Below, piece after piece: positions 26,480 to 35,829 of a stretch of 64,000 bases of DNA (the first letter of the stretch is position 1; the number at the start of each line of letters is the position of its first letter). Position numbers and translations under genes: made by a program. The stretch is taken from assembly GCA_018268695.1 (NCBI GenBank), contig JAFDWD010001121.1:136148-200147 (forward strand). Reading direction: 5' to 3'. The notes under the pieces were generated by a model. It was not told the origin of the DNA and searched no databases. It worked only from the letters and a program-made list of their open reading frames with translations. Origin of the DNA: Actinomycetota bacterium. GTDB taxonomy: Bacteria; Actinomycetota; Thermoleophilia; Solirubrobacterales; 70-9.

Positions 26480-28264
26480 CTAGGCCGCGCCCGCCACCGC
26501 CGGCTCCGCCTCCTCGGGCTCCGGCTCGTCGTCGGGATCGGCCTCGGGCACCAGCTCGAGCGCCTCGCCCGAGAGGCCCGCACTCCGCGCGAGGCGGTCG
26601 CGGCCAGGCTCGGCGGCGGCCTCGGGCGTCGTGTAGAGGGGCGCCAGATCGGCGGCGCGCTCTTCGCCGAGGCAGGCCTCGGCCTCCCTCCACAGGGCCG
26701 CCGGCGCCAGCCCCTGCAGTTGCTCCTCGCGGCCGATGGTGTATGGGAGTTCGAGGTTCGGCCGCGCGGCCGCGCCGAGCACGCTCTGGTCGGCGAAGAC
26801 GGCCGAGACGCACGCGGCGAAGATCCGGCCGATCAAGGCCGGGCCCGTGGATGCCTTGCGCCATTCGGCCTCGAGCAGGCCGGTGATCTCGTCGACCGAG
26901 GGGTATTCCTCGACCATCCTCGAGCCGCCCCGCCCGGGCCGGAAGTCGCGTTTGAGCCAGGCCTCGCGCACCACCCGGTGCCCGCCCGCGATCTCGCGGC
27001 CGAGGAACTCAAGGAAGAGCACCGCGATCACCCGGGCCTGGTCGAGTGAGACCTCGCCCTGGTAGTCGAAGCGGTTGGTCAGCTCGCGGTCCAGGTGGCC
27101 GTTGGCGGCCTTGCCCCGTAGGGCTTCCTCCTTGCGGCGTTCCCGGGCGGCCTTGGGATCCTCGCGTTCGGCCGGCATCTCGACGGGCTCACCGCGCTCG
27201 ATCTCACCGCTGCTCTCGGCCAGCTCGGCGGCCGCCGCGCGCGCCCAGTCGGCGGCGAAGGCGGCGTCGACGAGGACACCAGAACGGCGGTAGGCCCCCT
27301 CGCGGTACTCGATCAACGCCTCGAAGGCGCGGGCCCGATCGGCATCTTCCTCGCTGACATGAGCGGTGCGTAGTTCGGCGGGGACCGATGCCAGGGAGCC
27401 GTCGATCGCCTCCAGCGCCTCCTCGACGCCGGGCACCTGGGACTCGGCGACGAGGCCCTCGGTGGCCGCGGTGGAGATCCGCGATGTGACCTCGTCGAGA
27501 TTGACGGTGTCGTGGGGCCCGAAGGGGATCAGGAAAGCCCCGTCAGGCTGTTTCTCCTCGTCGGCGAGGCGTCGCAGCGCCGCGGCAGGGTCGCCGTCGA
27601 GCGCGGCCTGGCTCTGGGCCCCGCTCGCGACCCGCTCGGCGAGCGCCTCGGCGACGCCGGGTGCCTTCGCGGCGATCGGCGCCAGGGTGGCCGCGTTCCG
27701 CAAGGTCAGCTCCCCCGCGGCGAGGCGCTCGCGCACCGGCTCGGGAAGCTCGAGCAGAGCCATGCGTGTCTCCGCCAGTTCATGGGTCATCCCGAGGTGG
27801 TCGGCCGCGCCCCCGAGGCTGAAGCCGAAGCGTGAGATCAGGCCCGCCAGGAGCATCGCCTCCTCGAGCGGGGTGAGTTTCTCGCGCAGCGCGTTCTCGG
27901 CGAACGCCATCGCCAGACGGGTCGGCTCGTCGACCTCCTCGTCGACCCCGAGCACCATCGAGGGCACCCGCGGGCGCCCGGCCCGGCGGGCGGCGAGCCA
28001 ACGCCGTTCGCCGGCGATCAGCTCGAAGTCCTCCTCGCCGAGTTCACGCACGAGGACCGTCTGCAGGGTCCCCATCCGCTCCGTCGAGGTCGTCAGCGTC
28101 GCCAGCGCCGGCTCCGAGGCGCTGCGGCGAGGGTTGGCGCCGGGCCTGATCCGGTCGACCGGCAGCCAGCGTAGGGGACGCTCGCGCTCCCCCATGCCGG
28201 CCTCGATCTGCTCCTGCCCCTCGATGTGGACCGGGGGCCTCTCCATCACGGTGGCGTTGCTCAT
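26480..28264 (-). CDS. ParB/Spo0J-like partition or regulatory protein
   Basis: The 594 residues begin with a ParB N-terminal domain: LRWLPVDRIRPGANPRR, FELIAGERRWLAARRAG (Box I-like) and AMAFAENALREKLTPLEEA (Box II). A helix-turn-helix around GGAADHLGMTHELAETRM follows, then a long C-terminal region that is not standard. AGGAGG sits six bases before the ATG at 28264. No ParA lies beside it. It may segregate or silence the excised element, or act as a DNA-loading clamp; the length is about twice that of a typical ParB. Confidence 0.8.
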   Translation of the reverse strand: MSNATVMERPPVHIEGQEQIEAGMGERERPLRWLPVDRIRPGANPRRSASEPALATLTTSTERMGTLQTVLVRELGEEDFELIAGERRWLAARRAGRPRVPSMVLGVDEEVDEPTRLAMAFAENALREKLTPLEEAMLLAGLISRFGFSLGGAADHLGMTHELAETRMALLELPEPVRERLAAGELTLRNAATLAPIAAKAPGVAEALAERVASGAQSQAALDGDPAAALRRLADEEKQPDGAFLIPFGPHDTVNLDEVTSRISTAATEGLVAESQVPGVEEALEAIDGSLASVPAELRTAHVSEEDADRARAFEALIEYREGAYRRSGVLVDAAFAADWARAAAAELAESSGEIERGEPVEMPAEREDPKAARERRKEEALRGKAANGHLDRELTNRFDYQGEVSLDQARVIAVLFLEFLGREIAGGHRVVREAWLKRDFRPGRGGSRMVEEYPSVDEITGLLEAEWRKASTGPALIGRIFAACVSAVFADQSVLGAAARPNLELPYTIGREEQLQGLAPAALWREAEACLGEERAADLAPLYTTPEAAAEPGRDRLARSAGLSGEALELVPEADPDDEPEPEEAEPAVAGAA

Positions 28265-28315
28265 CGCCACCTCCTCTCATCTCGAAGTCGCGGCGCGCGG
28301 CGCCGCCTTGCTCTC

Positions 28316-30076
28316 TCAGCGGGCACCGAGGGCCTCGACCGCGACGCTGCCGATCACCGCGGCGATCTCCAGGGGCACGCCGACGGAGACCAGTGCGCTC
28401 TCGCCGTGGGTGACGGGCTCGGAGCCGATCCCGATCGAGACCACGCCGCAGCCGCTCGCACGCAGCTCGCTGATGTTCCGCTCGCCGGCCTCGGCCCACG
28501 GCGCGGACACCCAGACGCCGTCGCCGACGAGGAACAGGAGCCGCGGCCGGCGGCGGTCAAACAACGGCAGCACCGCGCGCAGCAGCTCGATCCCCTCGCC
28601 GACATCCTCCGAGCCGCCGACGGCCGAGACCTCGGGCACCTCGCCGAGACGACGGCCCGCCCGGCAGAGCAGCTTCGCCTCGTCGCCGAAGAGCGAGACC
28701 GCGGCCCGCCCGCCGACCTGCTCGACCGCCGTGTGGACCACCCAGGCGACCGAGGCGAGCGGTCCCTCGAATGGGCCCATCGAGCCCGAGACGTCGACCG
28801 CGATCCCGACCACCGGCTGCCATAGCTCGGCGAGGACGGTCCGCCGGGTGGCGAAGGCGAGGCCGCGGATCGGCGCCCCGCGCTCGAGCTCCGACGCCTG
28901 GCGCATCGCGCCGCGGCCCGAGAAGCGCCCGGGCGGGATGACACGCCCCTCGCGGACGAGGCGCTTGGAGCGCGCCTCCTGCAGGGCGTGGGCGAGGCGC
29001 CGGGCGGCCGTCCGCTCGATCGCGACCGGAGGCCGCCCGCCGGTCTCTGGGATCCCGGGCCCGAGCCCGAAGCCGTGCCCTCGGAAGAGGGCCAGGCGCC
29101 TCGACGCCGCCGCTCCCCCCTCGGCGATCTCGCGGGCCAGCTTGCGCAGCTCGGGGTCGACACCGCCTTCTCGGGGGTCGAGTTCGACCGCGGCGGCGCG
29201 GGCGCTCCGCTCCGCGACGGCGAGTGGGCCGCTCGCCTCCTCCCAGCTGGGGGCATCGCCGTCTCCGGCGGCGCCACCTTCGCCTCCTTCGGCCTCCTCG
29301 CCGGGTCCCCCGCCCCCGGCGCCGCCGGCTTCCTCCTCCTCGGTCGGGGCGAGCTCGGCCAGGCGCCGGGCGCCCTCGGTCAGCGCCGCGATCGCGTCTC
29401 GGTCGGGCGCGGCGCAGACCTCGGCGACGATCTCCTTCACCGTCTCCAGGTCTTCGGCACCGAGAACGGTGGTGAAGCGCGCTTCGCTGTCGAGGACGTC
29501 GGCGGCACGCAGGTTGCCGGCGGGCACGCGCGAGCAGATCAGGACCGCGCCCTTCACGGCCCGGGCGCGGCTCATCGGCGCCAGCGGGTCCTCGGGTCGA
29601 TGCTCGAGGAGGAGCTTGGTGATCGCTGCGCGCAGGTAGCGCGCGACCCGCGGGACCCCTTCGATCAGCCGAGCCTCCATGCGGCCCTCCTCGAGCCACT
29701 TCGCGCGTTCGAGCAGCTCTTCGGGGATCTCCTGCATCGCCCGGGGCGTCGGGGTGTGTTTGACGTGCCCGCACTCGTGGAAGAGGACGCCGAGGACGAC
29801 GACGAGCGCCTTCAGCTGGTCGCCGTCGGGTTCGGCGGGGATCTCCTCCGGCGTGCAACCGAGCAGCTCGCCGTCGAGCAGGATCACGTTGGTGAGCCGG
29901 TTGACGAGGCCCGCGACCGGCGCCGAGGCCTTCGGGTAGCACTTGACGAGGACCCCGCCGACGATCGAGAGCGCCGCCTTGGTCAGCGCGGCGCTCGCCT
30001 GGCCCCAGCCGCCCGCCATGGCCGAGGGCTGGACACGTTCGGCGGGCAGCCGCCGGAACGCCTCCTTCCAGCCCAT
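28316..30076 (-). CDS. vWA-domain protein (CobT/YehP-like) with an HExxH motif
   Basis: This protein of 586 residues has FHECGHVKH (HExxH-type zinc motif) at about 120. A Glu/Gly-rich acidic linker lies near 260-310. A C-terminal von Willebrand A domain has the MIDAS motif AVDVSGSMGP (about 420) and ends with GCGVVSIGIGSEPVTHGES. It starts two bases after the stop of the AAA gene, so the two form a MoxR/CobS-vWA pair. Such pairs remodel or load metal or protein complexes. Whether the HExxH acts as a peptidase is unknown. Confidence 0.75.
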   Translation of the reverse strand: MGWKEAFRRLPAERVQPSAMAGGWGQASAALTKAALSIVGGVLVKCYPKASAPVAGLVNRLTNVILLDGELLGCTPEEIPAEPDGDQLKALVVVLGVLFHECGHVKHTPTPRAMQEIPEELLERAKWLEEGRMEARLIEGVPRVARYLRAAITKLLLEHRPEDPLAPMSRARAVKGAVLICSRVPAGNLRAADVLDSEARFTTVLGAEDLETVKEIVAEVCAAPDRDAIAALTEGARRLAELAPTEEEEAGGAGGGGPGEEAEGGEGGAAGDGDAPSWEEASGPLAVAERSARAAAVELDPREGGVDPELRKLAREIAEGGAAASRRLALFRGHGFGLGPGIPETGGRPPVAIERTAARRLAHALQEARSKRLVREGRVIPPGRFSGRGAMRQASELERGAPIRGLAFATRRTVLAELWQPVVGIAVDVSGSMGPFEGPLASVAWVVHTAVEQVGGRAAVSLFGDEAKLLCRAGRRLGEVPEVSAVGGSEDVGEGIELLRAVLPLFDRRRPRLLFLVGDGVWVSAPWAEAGERNISELRASGCGVVSIGIGSEPVTHGESALVSVGVPLEIAAVIGSVAVEALGAR

Positions 30077-30078
30077 CG

Positions 30079-31041
30079 CTATTCGACCCGCAGGGGATCG
30101 AGCGCCACGCCGCCCGTGACGTGGGCCTGGAGGGCCTCGCTCATCGCCACCCGCGACTCCTCGGGGCAGAGCCCGAGCAGGTTCCGGGCCGCCGTCAGCG
30201 GGTCGAAGACCGCCGCGACCGCCTTGAAGGCGAGGAGCTCGCGCAGCTGCGGGGCCCACGTCGCGGGTCCCGCCTCTCCCGGGGCGATGCCGGCGAGCGG
30301 GTCCTGCGCCTCGAACTCGCGGTTCAGCTTCTCGGCCGCCGACACCGCGTCGACCGGGACGCCGAGGCGCCTGGCGGTCGCCGCGTCGAACCCGACGTAG
30401 ACGTGGATCGCGCAGCGCGAGGCGAGCGCTTCGGAGAACGTCGTGCCGGGGAGGTTGGGGTTGTAGGCGATGATCGCGCCGAAGCCCTCCTCGGCCTCCA
30501 CCACCTCCCCGCCGCACTCGTTCAGGGTCAGCCGGCGGCGGGCGTCGAGGGCGGGGAAGACGCGGCTCTGCACCCTCGGGTCACCCTGGGTGATGTCGTC
30601 GCCGAACCAGAGCTTGCCCTTCCGGAGCGCGCGGGTCAGCGAGCCGTCGCCCCACTCCCATCCCTTCTCGGGGGCGGGGAAGAAGCTGCCGGTGATGTCC
30701 TCGACCTGGGTGCCCTCCGAGAACTCCTGGGTGATCACCCGGCCCTCGCCGAGCGCGGCCTCGACGAGGGTCGTCTTGCCGGTGCCCGGCGGGCCGTAGA
30801 GGCAGACGTTGAAGCCCGCCTCGATCGCCTTGCGGATGAACTCGACGTCGTCCATGCCGGCGATCCGTCGGACGGTGTAGGGCTCGCGGCCCGCGCCGAG
30901 CGGGATGGTGCGTCCTTCCGGGGATCCTCCTTCGGAGCCCCCAAAGTCGGTTGGTTCGATGTCGACGCCGGCGGCCCTGGCCGCCATATGCCGAAGCGTG
31001 CTGACACCGCCCGTCTCCGGGCGTGCGGTTGCGGTGGTCAA
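30079..31041 (-). CDS. MoxR/CobS-type AAA+ ATPase
   Basis: The 320 residues have Walker A GPPGTGKTTLVEAAL, a Walker B-like KLWFGDDITQGDP (Asp-Asp where most have Asp-Glu) and GAIIAYNPNLPG with a trailing Arg region, as in MoxR and CobS. TTG is the start, with GAGAGGAGCACGAT before it. It is translationally linked with the vWA gene, which fits an ATPase with its adaptor. Confidence 0.82.
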   Translation of the reverse strand: MTTATARPETGGVSTLRHMAARAAGVDIEPTDFGGSEGGSPEGRTIPLGAGREPYTVRRIAGMDDVEFIRKAIEAGFNVCLYGPPGTGKTTLVEAALGEGRVITQEFSEGTQVEDITGSFFPAPEKGWEWGDGSLTRALRKGKLWFGDDITQGDPRVQSRVFPALDARRRLTLNECGGEVVEAEEGFGAIIAYNPNLPGTTFSEALASRCAIHVYVGFDAATARRLGVPVDAVSAAEKLNREFEAQDPLAGIAPGEAGPATWAPQLRELLAFKAVAAVFDPLTAARNLLGLCPEESRVAMSEALQAHVTGGVALDPLRVE

Positions 31042-31071
31042 ATCGTGCTCCTCTCTGAAGCTGTGATGGCA

Positions 31072-31127
31072 GGGCGCCGCCGGAGGGCGCCCACGGTCGG
31101 TCTGCGCCCGGGCGTCAACGCCGGGCG
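31072..31127 (-). promoter_or_regulatory. Two hairpins in the gap between helicase and AAA genes
   Basis: GGGCGCC 31072-31078 pairs with GGCGCCC 31086-31092. CGCCCGG 31105-31111 pairs with CCGGGCG 31121-31127. Both lie between the stop of the helicase gene and the ribosome-binding site of the AAA gene, and could attenuate or stabilise the transcript. Confidence 0.45.
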
Positions 31128-31144
31128 TGGTAGGTGGGCCGCGC

Positions 31145-33754
31145 TCAGGCGGCGCGCCGGACGGTCTTCCGCCGCGCGGCGAAGATCTGGGCGGCGACCT
31201 TCATCTTGGTCGAGGCGCCCTCGCGATCGGCGAGCTCGGTCGCGAGTCCGGCGAACTGCCGCGCCAGCTCCTCCGAGCCCCCCTCGCCGGGGGCCGCGCC
31301 GGCGTCTTCGCCGCGGTTGAGGACGCCGTCGACCTCGGCCGCGCGGGGGATCAGGATGCCCGCCCGGTGCAGCTCGCAGGGATAGTTGAGGAGGGCGAGC
31401 AGGACGCCCACCGAGTCGAACTCCGAGCCGGTCCGCGTCGCCCGCCCGATCCGCTGCTCGAAGGGCCGCGGCGTCCAGGGCAGGTCGTAGTGGCCGACCA
31501 GGGAGGCCGGCAGGTTGTGGCCCCGCCTGCCGACCGGGCTCATCAGCATCACCGGGAACTCGCCGAGCCGGAAGGAGCGCTTGAGGCGGGCCGCCTCGCG
31601 CTCCCCGATACCGCCGATGAAGAGCGGCGCCTCGACCCCGTGGGTATCGGCGAGCTCGCGGGAGAGCAGCCGCAGGAGCTCGACCGACTCGGCGAAGAGC
31701 AGCGTCTTCTCCCCGTCGGCCGCGGCCGCGGCCGCGGTCCCCGCGATCCAGGCCCGCTTGCTGGGGCCGGTCCTGACCACGGCGTCGATCAGGCCTTCGG
31801 ACTCCAGGAGCGCGGCGGCGACCGCCTTCGAGGCGCGCAGTGCCTCGGCGTCGGAGGCGGCGAGGAGCGCGACCTCGGTCGCCGAGAGCAGGAGGCCCCG
31901 GGTCGAGGCCATCCGCCTCCGCAGGACGGCCAGCTCGGAGTCGTCGGGCGCCAGGCCGGCGGCCCGCTCGACCTGCTCGCGCAGGGTGCCGAAGAGCTGC
32001 GCGATCCGCTCCTCGGCGGCGTCCAGCAGCGCCAGCTCGGCGAGCGTGGGGTCGATGATCTTGAACTCCGGGTCGTCGAGCTCGGGCATGTAGTCCTTCA
32101 TGTCCTCGCGGGTGAGCCGGACCATCGTCGGGCCCATCGCCCGGCGCAGGCGGCGCTGGGAGACCTCGTCGAAGGTCGAGTAGCGGCTCGAGAGCGGCTT
32201 CTCGCGAAGCGCCTCGCGGTCGTTGCGGGCAAAGGCCTCCAGGGCGTCGTATTCCTGGTTGGTTCTGCCACGTGGGGTCGCCGTGATCAGCCCCGCGACC
32301 TTGGCCCGCTCGCGCAGGCGCCACAGTGCCCGGGCAAGCTGCGTGCCTGGGTTGGCGAGCGCCTCGTCGGCCTCCTCGACGACTAGGTCGTCGTAGGTCA
32401 GGACGCGCAGGTCCTCGACCGCGGTGCGGACCTGGTCGAAGGTCGCCATCACGATCCCGGGCTCCGGCCCGAGCTGGCGATCGAAGGCGATCAGCCCGGG
32501 CGCGATCCGCCGGTCCTCGGCGACGTGCACGGCGACCCCCGGCCAGAACTTCGGGATCTCCCCCTCGACCCATTCGGAGCGGATGTAGCGGGGCAGGGCC
32601 ACGCACATCCGGTAGGCCGCGAGCTCGGCGGCCTTGCCGCGGCAGGCGATCAGGGTCATCGGCGTCTTGCCGGTCCCGACTTTCGAGAAGTTCAGCATCC
32701 CGACCTCGGTCGCCCGGTGCCGGCCGACCGCGATCCGCTGCGGGGGGAGCAGGTCGCCGTCGAGGGCCGGCCGCGCCGCCGCCATCGCCAGGACGTCGGC
32801 GACTTCGGGATCGAGGACGACCTTGGCGCCCCCCTCCCTGGCGGCCCTGACCTCGCGCCTCGCCTCCTCGGCGCTCACCTCACGCGCGATCGCCAGCGGC
32901 CAGTCGCTCGCCTGGCCATGGACGACCTCGGCGAGGCCGGGCAGGCCGGGGACCCGGCGGGCGACCAGGTGCCCGCGGGCGAGGACCTCCAGCGGCTCGA
33001 GGATCCCTTCCGGATCGTCGACCTCCACCCCGGCCTCGCTCATGTCGTGGGCGAGCTCGAGGGCCTCGTGGGCCAGCAATGCCTCGGGCGGGCGCGGGGT
33101 CTCATAGGGCCAGGCGTTCACCGGGCACCCCTCCGGGAGCCAGCCGACCGGGCGGGTCAGGATCCGGCCGAAGAGGCCGCCGGCGTCGTTGGCGCGGAGG
33201 ACGACCGCCATCTGCGCGAGCGGGCCCTCCTCGCCGTGCTCGCACACCCCGACGCGCGGCCTCGCGGAACCGAGCTTGCCGAGCTCGGCGGCGAGCTTCT
33301 CCTGCCGGGTGGCGACGCGGCGGTTCTGCGCCGCCCAGGCGCCCTTGGTGTAGGGGATCTCGGGCGGGATCAGGTCGAGGACCGCCTGCACCGCGCGACT
33401 GTCGGCGCCGGGGACCTGGAAGCTGCGCTCGCTGCGCCAGCCGCCCGCGCGGGCCGTGATCCCCAGCGCGAAGACCTCGCGCACGTAGGGACGGACCAGG
33501 ACCGAGCGCCGCAGCAGCTGGTCGGGGCCCAGCGCGGGGCGCTCGACCCCTGCCAGGGTGAAGCGGAAGCCGAGCGGCGCCTCGTCCCGTGGGTGGGCAC
33601 TGCCGAAGCGCGCCGCCAGCTCGCGCTGGGCCGCGGCGGCTTCGCGGGCGCGTTGCTCACGGCGCCGCTCACCTGCCGCCCGGCCGCGCGCGGGTGGCGT
33701 CGGCGCGGGCATACCGGGCAGGCTGGGCGCCGGAGCGGTTGGGGTCTTGCTCAA
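31145..33754 (-). CDS. SNF2/DEAD-type helicase-like ATPase
   Basis: The 869 residues have a Walker A-like FSKVGTGKTPMTLI, a Walker B-like DDLVVEEADEALANPGT, TATPRGRTNQEYDALE, and a helicase C-terminal lobe (MLMSPVGRRGHNLPASL, then PFEQRIGRATRTGSEFD with the Arg finger). SNF2-type enzymes move on double-stranded DNA and remodel bound proteins. The TTG at 33754 overlaps the upstream stop (TTGA) and follows GGAGGTG, deciding the start. The N-terminal 300 residues are unknown. Confidence 0.8.
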   Translation of the reverse strand: MSKTPTAPAPSLPGMPAPTPPARGRAAGERRREQRAREAAAAQRELAARFGSAHPRDEAPLGFRFTLAGVERPALGPDQLLRRSVLVRPYVREVFALGITARAGGWRSERSFQVPGADSRAVQAVLDLIPPEIPYTKGAWAAQNRRVATRQEKLAAELGKLGSARPRVGVCEHGEEGPLAQMAVVLRANDAGGLFGRILTRPVGWLPEGCPVNAWPYETPRPPEALLAHEALELAHDMSEAGVEVDDPEGILEPLEVLARGHLVARRVPGLPGLAEVVHGQASDWPLAIAREVSAEEARREVRAAREGGAKVVLDPEVADVLAMAAARPALDGDLLPPQRIAVGRHRATEVGMLNFSKVGTGKTPMTLIACRGKAAELAAYRMCVALPRYIRSEWVEGEIPKFWPGVAVHVAEDRRIAPGLIAFDRQLGPEPGIVMATFDQVRTAVEDLRVLTYDDLVVEEADEALANPGTQLARALWRLRERAKVAGLITATPRGRTNQEYDALEAFARNDREALREKPLSSRYSTFDEVSQRRLRRAMGPTMVRLTREDMKDYMPELDDPEFKIIDPTLAELALLDAAEERIAQLFGTLREQVERAAGLAPDDSELAVLRRRMASTRGLLLSATEVALLAASDAEALRASKAVAAALLESEGLIDAVVRTGPSKRAWIAGTAAAAAADGEKTLLFAESVELLRLLSRELADTHGVEAPLFIGGIGEREAARLKRSFRLGEFPVMLMSPVGRRGHNLPASLVGHYDLPWTPRPFEQRIGRATRTGSEFDSVGVLLALLNYPCELHRAGILIPRAAEVDGVLNRGEDAGAAPGEGGSEELARQFAGLATELADREGASTKMKVAAQIFAARRKTVRRAA

Positions 33755-34376
33755 GGTGCACCTCCGTGTGTCTTGGGGGCCCGGACGGGCGCCGAGGCGC
33801 CCCGGCCCGAGGTATGGATTCCGGCGACGGGCGACGGCGCCGTCGCGATGGGCTCGGCGTCGATCGGTATCTGCAGGCGCTCCAGGAGCGCCGCCGCGAA
33901 GGGCAGGGCGTCGGCGACCCGCGGCTCGAGCCATCCGCGGCTGTTCTCAAGCCATCCTTCGGGGCCTGAGAGCGACGGCTTGCACTGGCCCCGGCGCGAC
34001 GGTGGGGCCAGGTCAGACCGTCGTTCCCAGGGCCGATCTGTCTGATGCAGTCCCACTGCGCCGCGAGGGCGCGGTCGGGATCTGCCCCCTCGAGGCGCTC
34101 GTCGAGCCAACAACGTGCGTCGAGGAAGCGCCCGGCGGTCCTCACGAAGACATGGCCCTGGACCTCGTCCTTCTCGCACCCCTCGGTCTGGCGGTCGAAG
34201 GCGAAGACCAGCTGGACGGGGGTGAGCCGCCGGAGCGCTTCGGCGAACGAGTGGCAATGCCCGTTGGTGAAGACGTGTTCGGCGTCGGAGTCGAGCACGC
34301 CGTATCGCAGCTCCCTGACTTCGGGGAAGCCGAAGAGGATGTCGAAGCAATCCCACTCGGAGACCGGGGCGCTCAT
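33751..34376 (-). CDS. Hypothetical protein, frame broken in a G run
   Basis: The N-terminal part (MSAPVSEWDCFDILFGFPEV, then RLTPVQLVFAFDRQTEG) is read from 34376. The C-terminal part (GQCKPSLSGPEGWLENSRGW, ALPFAAALLERLQIPIDAEP) is in another frame and overlaps the helicase start. One more G in the run at 33989-33992 joins them; the span is then 209 codons exactly. The WDCF, GHCHSF and DARCWLDERL segments carry conserved-looking Cys/His. Function unknown. Confidence 0.5.
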
Positions 34377-35020
34377 CAGGCGATCAGCTCCGAGGCGGCG
34401 TCGAGCGCCAACTGGGGCGGCGCCGCGACCAGCCGCAGGCCCTCGGCGAGGTAGGCGTCGCGCCAGCGGACCCACTTGGTCCCGTCGACCGAGTCACAGC
34501 CGATCGCCTTCGCGTAGGCGATGCGCCTGGCGGAGTTGACGCGGCCCATGTGGACCCAGGTGCCGCGGCGCCTGGCCTCGGCTACCAGGGCGCCTGCATC
34601 GGCGCCGAGCTTCCATGTCGTCGAGCCCCCGATGAACAGGGCGTCGATCCGCGGCCACGCGGTGTCGAGCCAACGGCCGAGGCCCTCGAGGCCGTCCTGG
34701 GCCACGAGGGCGACCGGGAGGCCGCGCCTGGCCGGCGCCGAGCACCAGCGCTCGAACCGACGCGCGGTCTCGTAGGCGTCGCCGACCACGTCGGGCACGG
34801 TCACGAAGAGACGCCCCTCGATGCCCCGCAGCCGATCGAGCATCGCGCAGTAGGCGTCGATGTCGAGGCCCTGGAAGCAGTCGTTGTCGGCCGCCCACGG
34901 CACACCCCGCGCGGCCGTGTCGGCGATCCGCGGGAAGTGCCGGGGCTGCACGAGGCGACCGAGATTCGGATGCTTAAAGGCGAGCATCTGCGCCTCGGCC
35001 TGCGTCGCGAGCAGCAGCAT
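34376..35020 (-). CDS. DpdA/queuine tRNA-ribosyltransferase-like protein
   Basis: The 214 residues show a TIM-barrel-like pattern: ADNDCFQGLDIDAYCAML, LFVTVPDVVGDAYETARRF, PVALVAQDGLE, IDALFIGGSTTWKLGADAG, GTWVHMGRVNSARR and GCDSVDGTKWVRWRD. These match, from memory, the DpdA family related to TGT, which inserts 7-deazaguanine bases into DNA (cellular) or phage DNA. The protein is short, at the size of phage versions. It shares a base with the neighbouring gene. No other queuosine-type genes are visible in the window. Assignment is moderate. Confidence 0.6.
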   Translation of the reverse strand: MLLLATQAEAQMLAFKHPNLGRLVQPRHFPRIADTAARGVPWAADNDCFQGLDIDAYCAMLDRLRGIEGRLFVTVPDVVGDAYETARRFERWCSAPARRGLPVALVAQDGLEGLGRWLDTAWPRIDALFIGGSTTWKLGADAGALVAEARRRGTWVHMGRVNSARRIAYAKAIGCDSVDGTKWVRWRDAYLAEGLRLVAAPPQLALDAASELIA

Positions 35021-35350
35021 CTAGGTCCGCCCCGCCGGCGGCGTCATGTCGGCGGGCTCCACCGGCCGTGGCCGGATCCGCTCGGGGCGCGGGCGCCGCA
35101 CGTACCTCTCCTGGTAGTCGGCGCCGAGCGCCTCGACGACGTCGCGGCCCTCCTCGGGCCAGAAGGCGCCGATCAGGCGGACGAGCTTCTCGCCGCCCTG
35201 GTCGGGGCGGTCGAGCAGGACGCTGACCGCGCGCTCGGCGTCGTGGGCCCAGATCAGGCTGTAGCGGGCGCCGTCGATCCGCACCAGGCCGAGACGCTCC
35301 TCGTTCAAGGCGGTCCTGGGCGACTCGCGCTCGGTGGTCGCCGGGCTCAT
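35021..35350 (-). CDS. Hypothetical protein, 109 residues
   Basis: It has a beta-rich centre (RLGLVRIDGARYSLIWAHDA, AVSVLLDRPDQGGEKLVRLI) and a basic Pro-rich end. Its stop directly abuts the start of the DpdA-like gene and its ATG overlaps the stop of the preceding gene (ATGA). A small partner of the DpdA-like protein is possible but not shown. Confidence 0.55.
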   Translation of the reverse strand: MSPATTERESPRTALNEERLGLVRIDGARYSLIWAHDAERAVSVLLDRPDQGGEKLVRLIGAFWPEEGRDVVEALGADYQERYVRRPRPERIRPRPVEPADMTPPAGRT

Positions 35351-35676
35351 GACGCCGCTCCTTCGGGCTTCTTCACCGAGCCCGGGTCGGCGATCGCCCG
35401 CTCGGCGATCTCGATGCAGCGCTTACAGCTCGGCTCGTGGTCCTCGCCGCCACGGTGGAGCCCCCAGAAGCTCCAGCGCGACTTGCAGAGCGCGTCGCGG
35501 GCGTTGCGGTGGATGCGGCCGATCCGCACCTCCTCCTCGACGACGACGTGATCGCCGCCGCCATAGAGCGCGGTCTCCCGCGGGGTGTAGGCGTGCTCGA
35601 TGTGGGCGCCGAAGGGCAGCTGCTCGAGCAGCGTTTTGGAGGACCGCTCGGGCCCTGGATCGTTCACTGATTCCAT
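35347..35676 (-). CDS. Hypothetical protein with CxxC and His pairs
   Basis: The 109 residues include HIEHAYTPRETALYGGGDHV, WGLHRGGEDHEPSCKRC and an acidic end. The Cys and His residues may bind zinc. RBS-like GAGAGGAG precedes the ATG at 35676. No family is recognised. Confidence 0.5.
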   Translation of the reverse strand: MESVNDPGPERSSKTLLEQLPFGAHIEHAYTPRETALYGGGDHVVVEEEVRIGRIHRNARDALCKSRWSFWGLHRGGEDHEPSCKRCIEIAERAIADPGSVKKPEGAAS

Positions 35677-35693
35677 CTCCTCTCGTGAATCGG

Positions 35694-35720
35694 CCCTGGC
35701 GCGCGAGATCGCGGCCAGGG
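35694..35720 (-). promoter_or_regulatory. Intergenic hairpin
   Basis: CCCTGGC at 35694-35700 pairs with GCCAGGG at 35714-35720 with a 13-base loop. A second palindrome CGGCCG-CTCG-CGGCCG follows near 35746-35761. Both are in the gap between 35677 and 35829 in the leftward transcript. Confidence 0.4.
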
Positions 35721-35829
35721 ATCTCCTAGGAAGCTGTAGGCAGGGCGGCCGCTCGCGGCCGACCGGAACTCGACACCCGGTCTGCGACCTCCGGCGACCG
35801 AAGCTGGACGCCCGGATCGGAGGGCTACC

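Noticed and set aside
27366..29639. Plus-strand open frame of 757 codons rich in Ser and Arg.
   Set aside because: Antisense of the ParB-like and vWA genes; Ser/Arg-rich composition marks a shadow frame.
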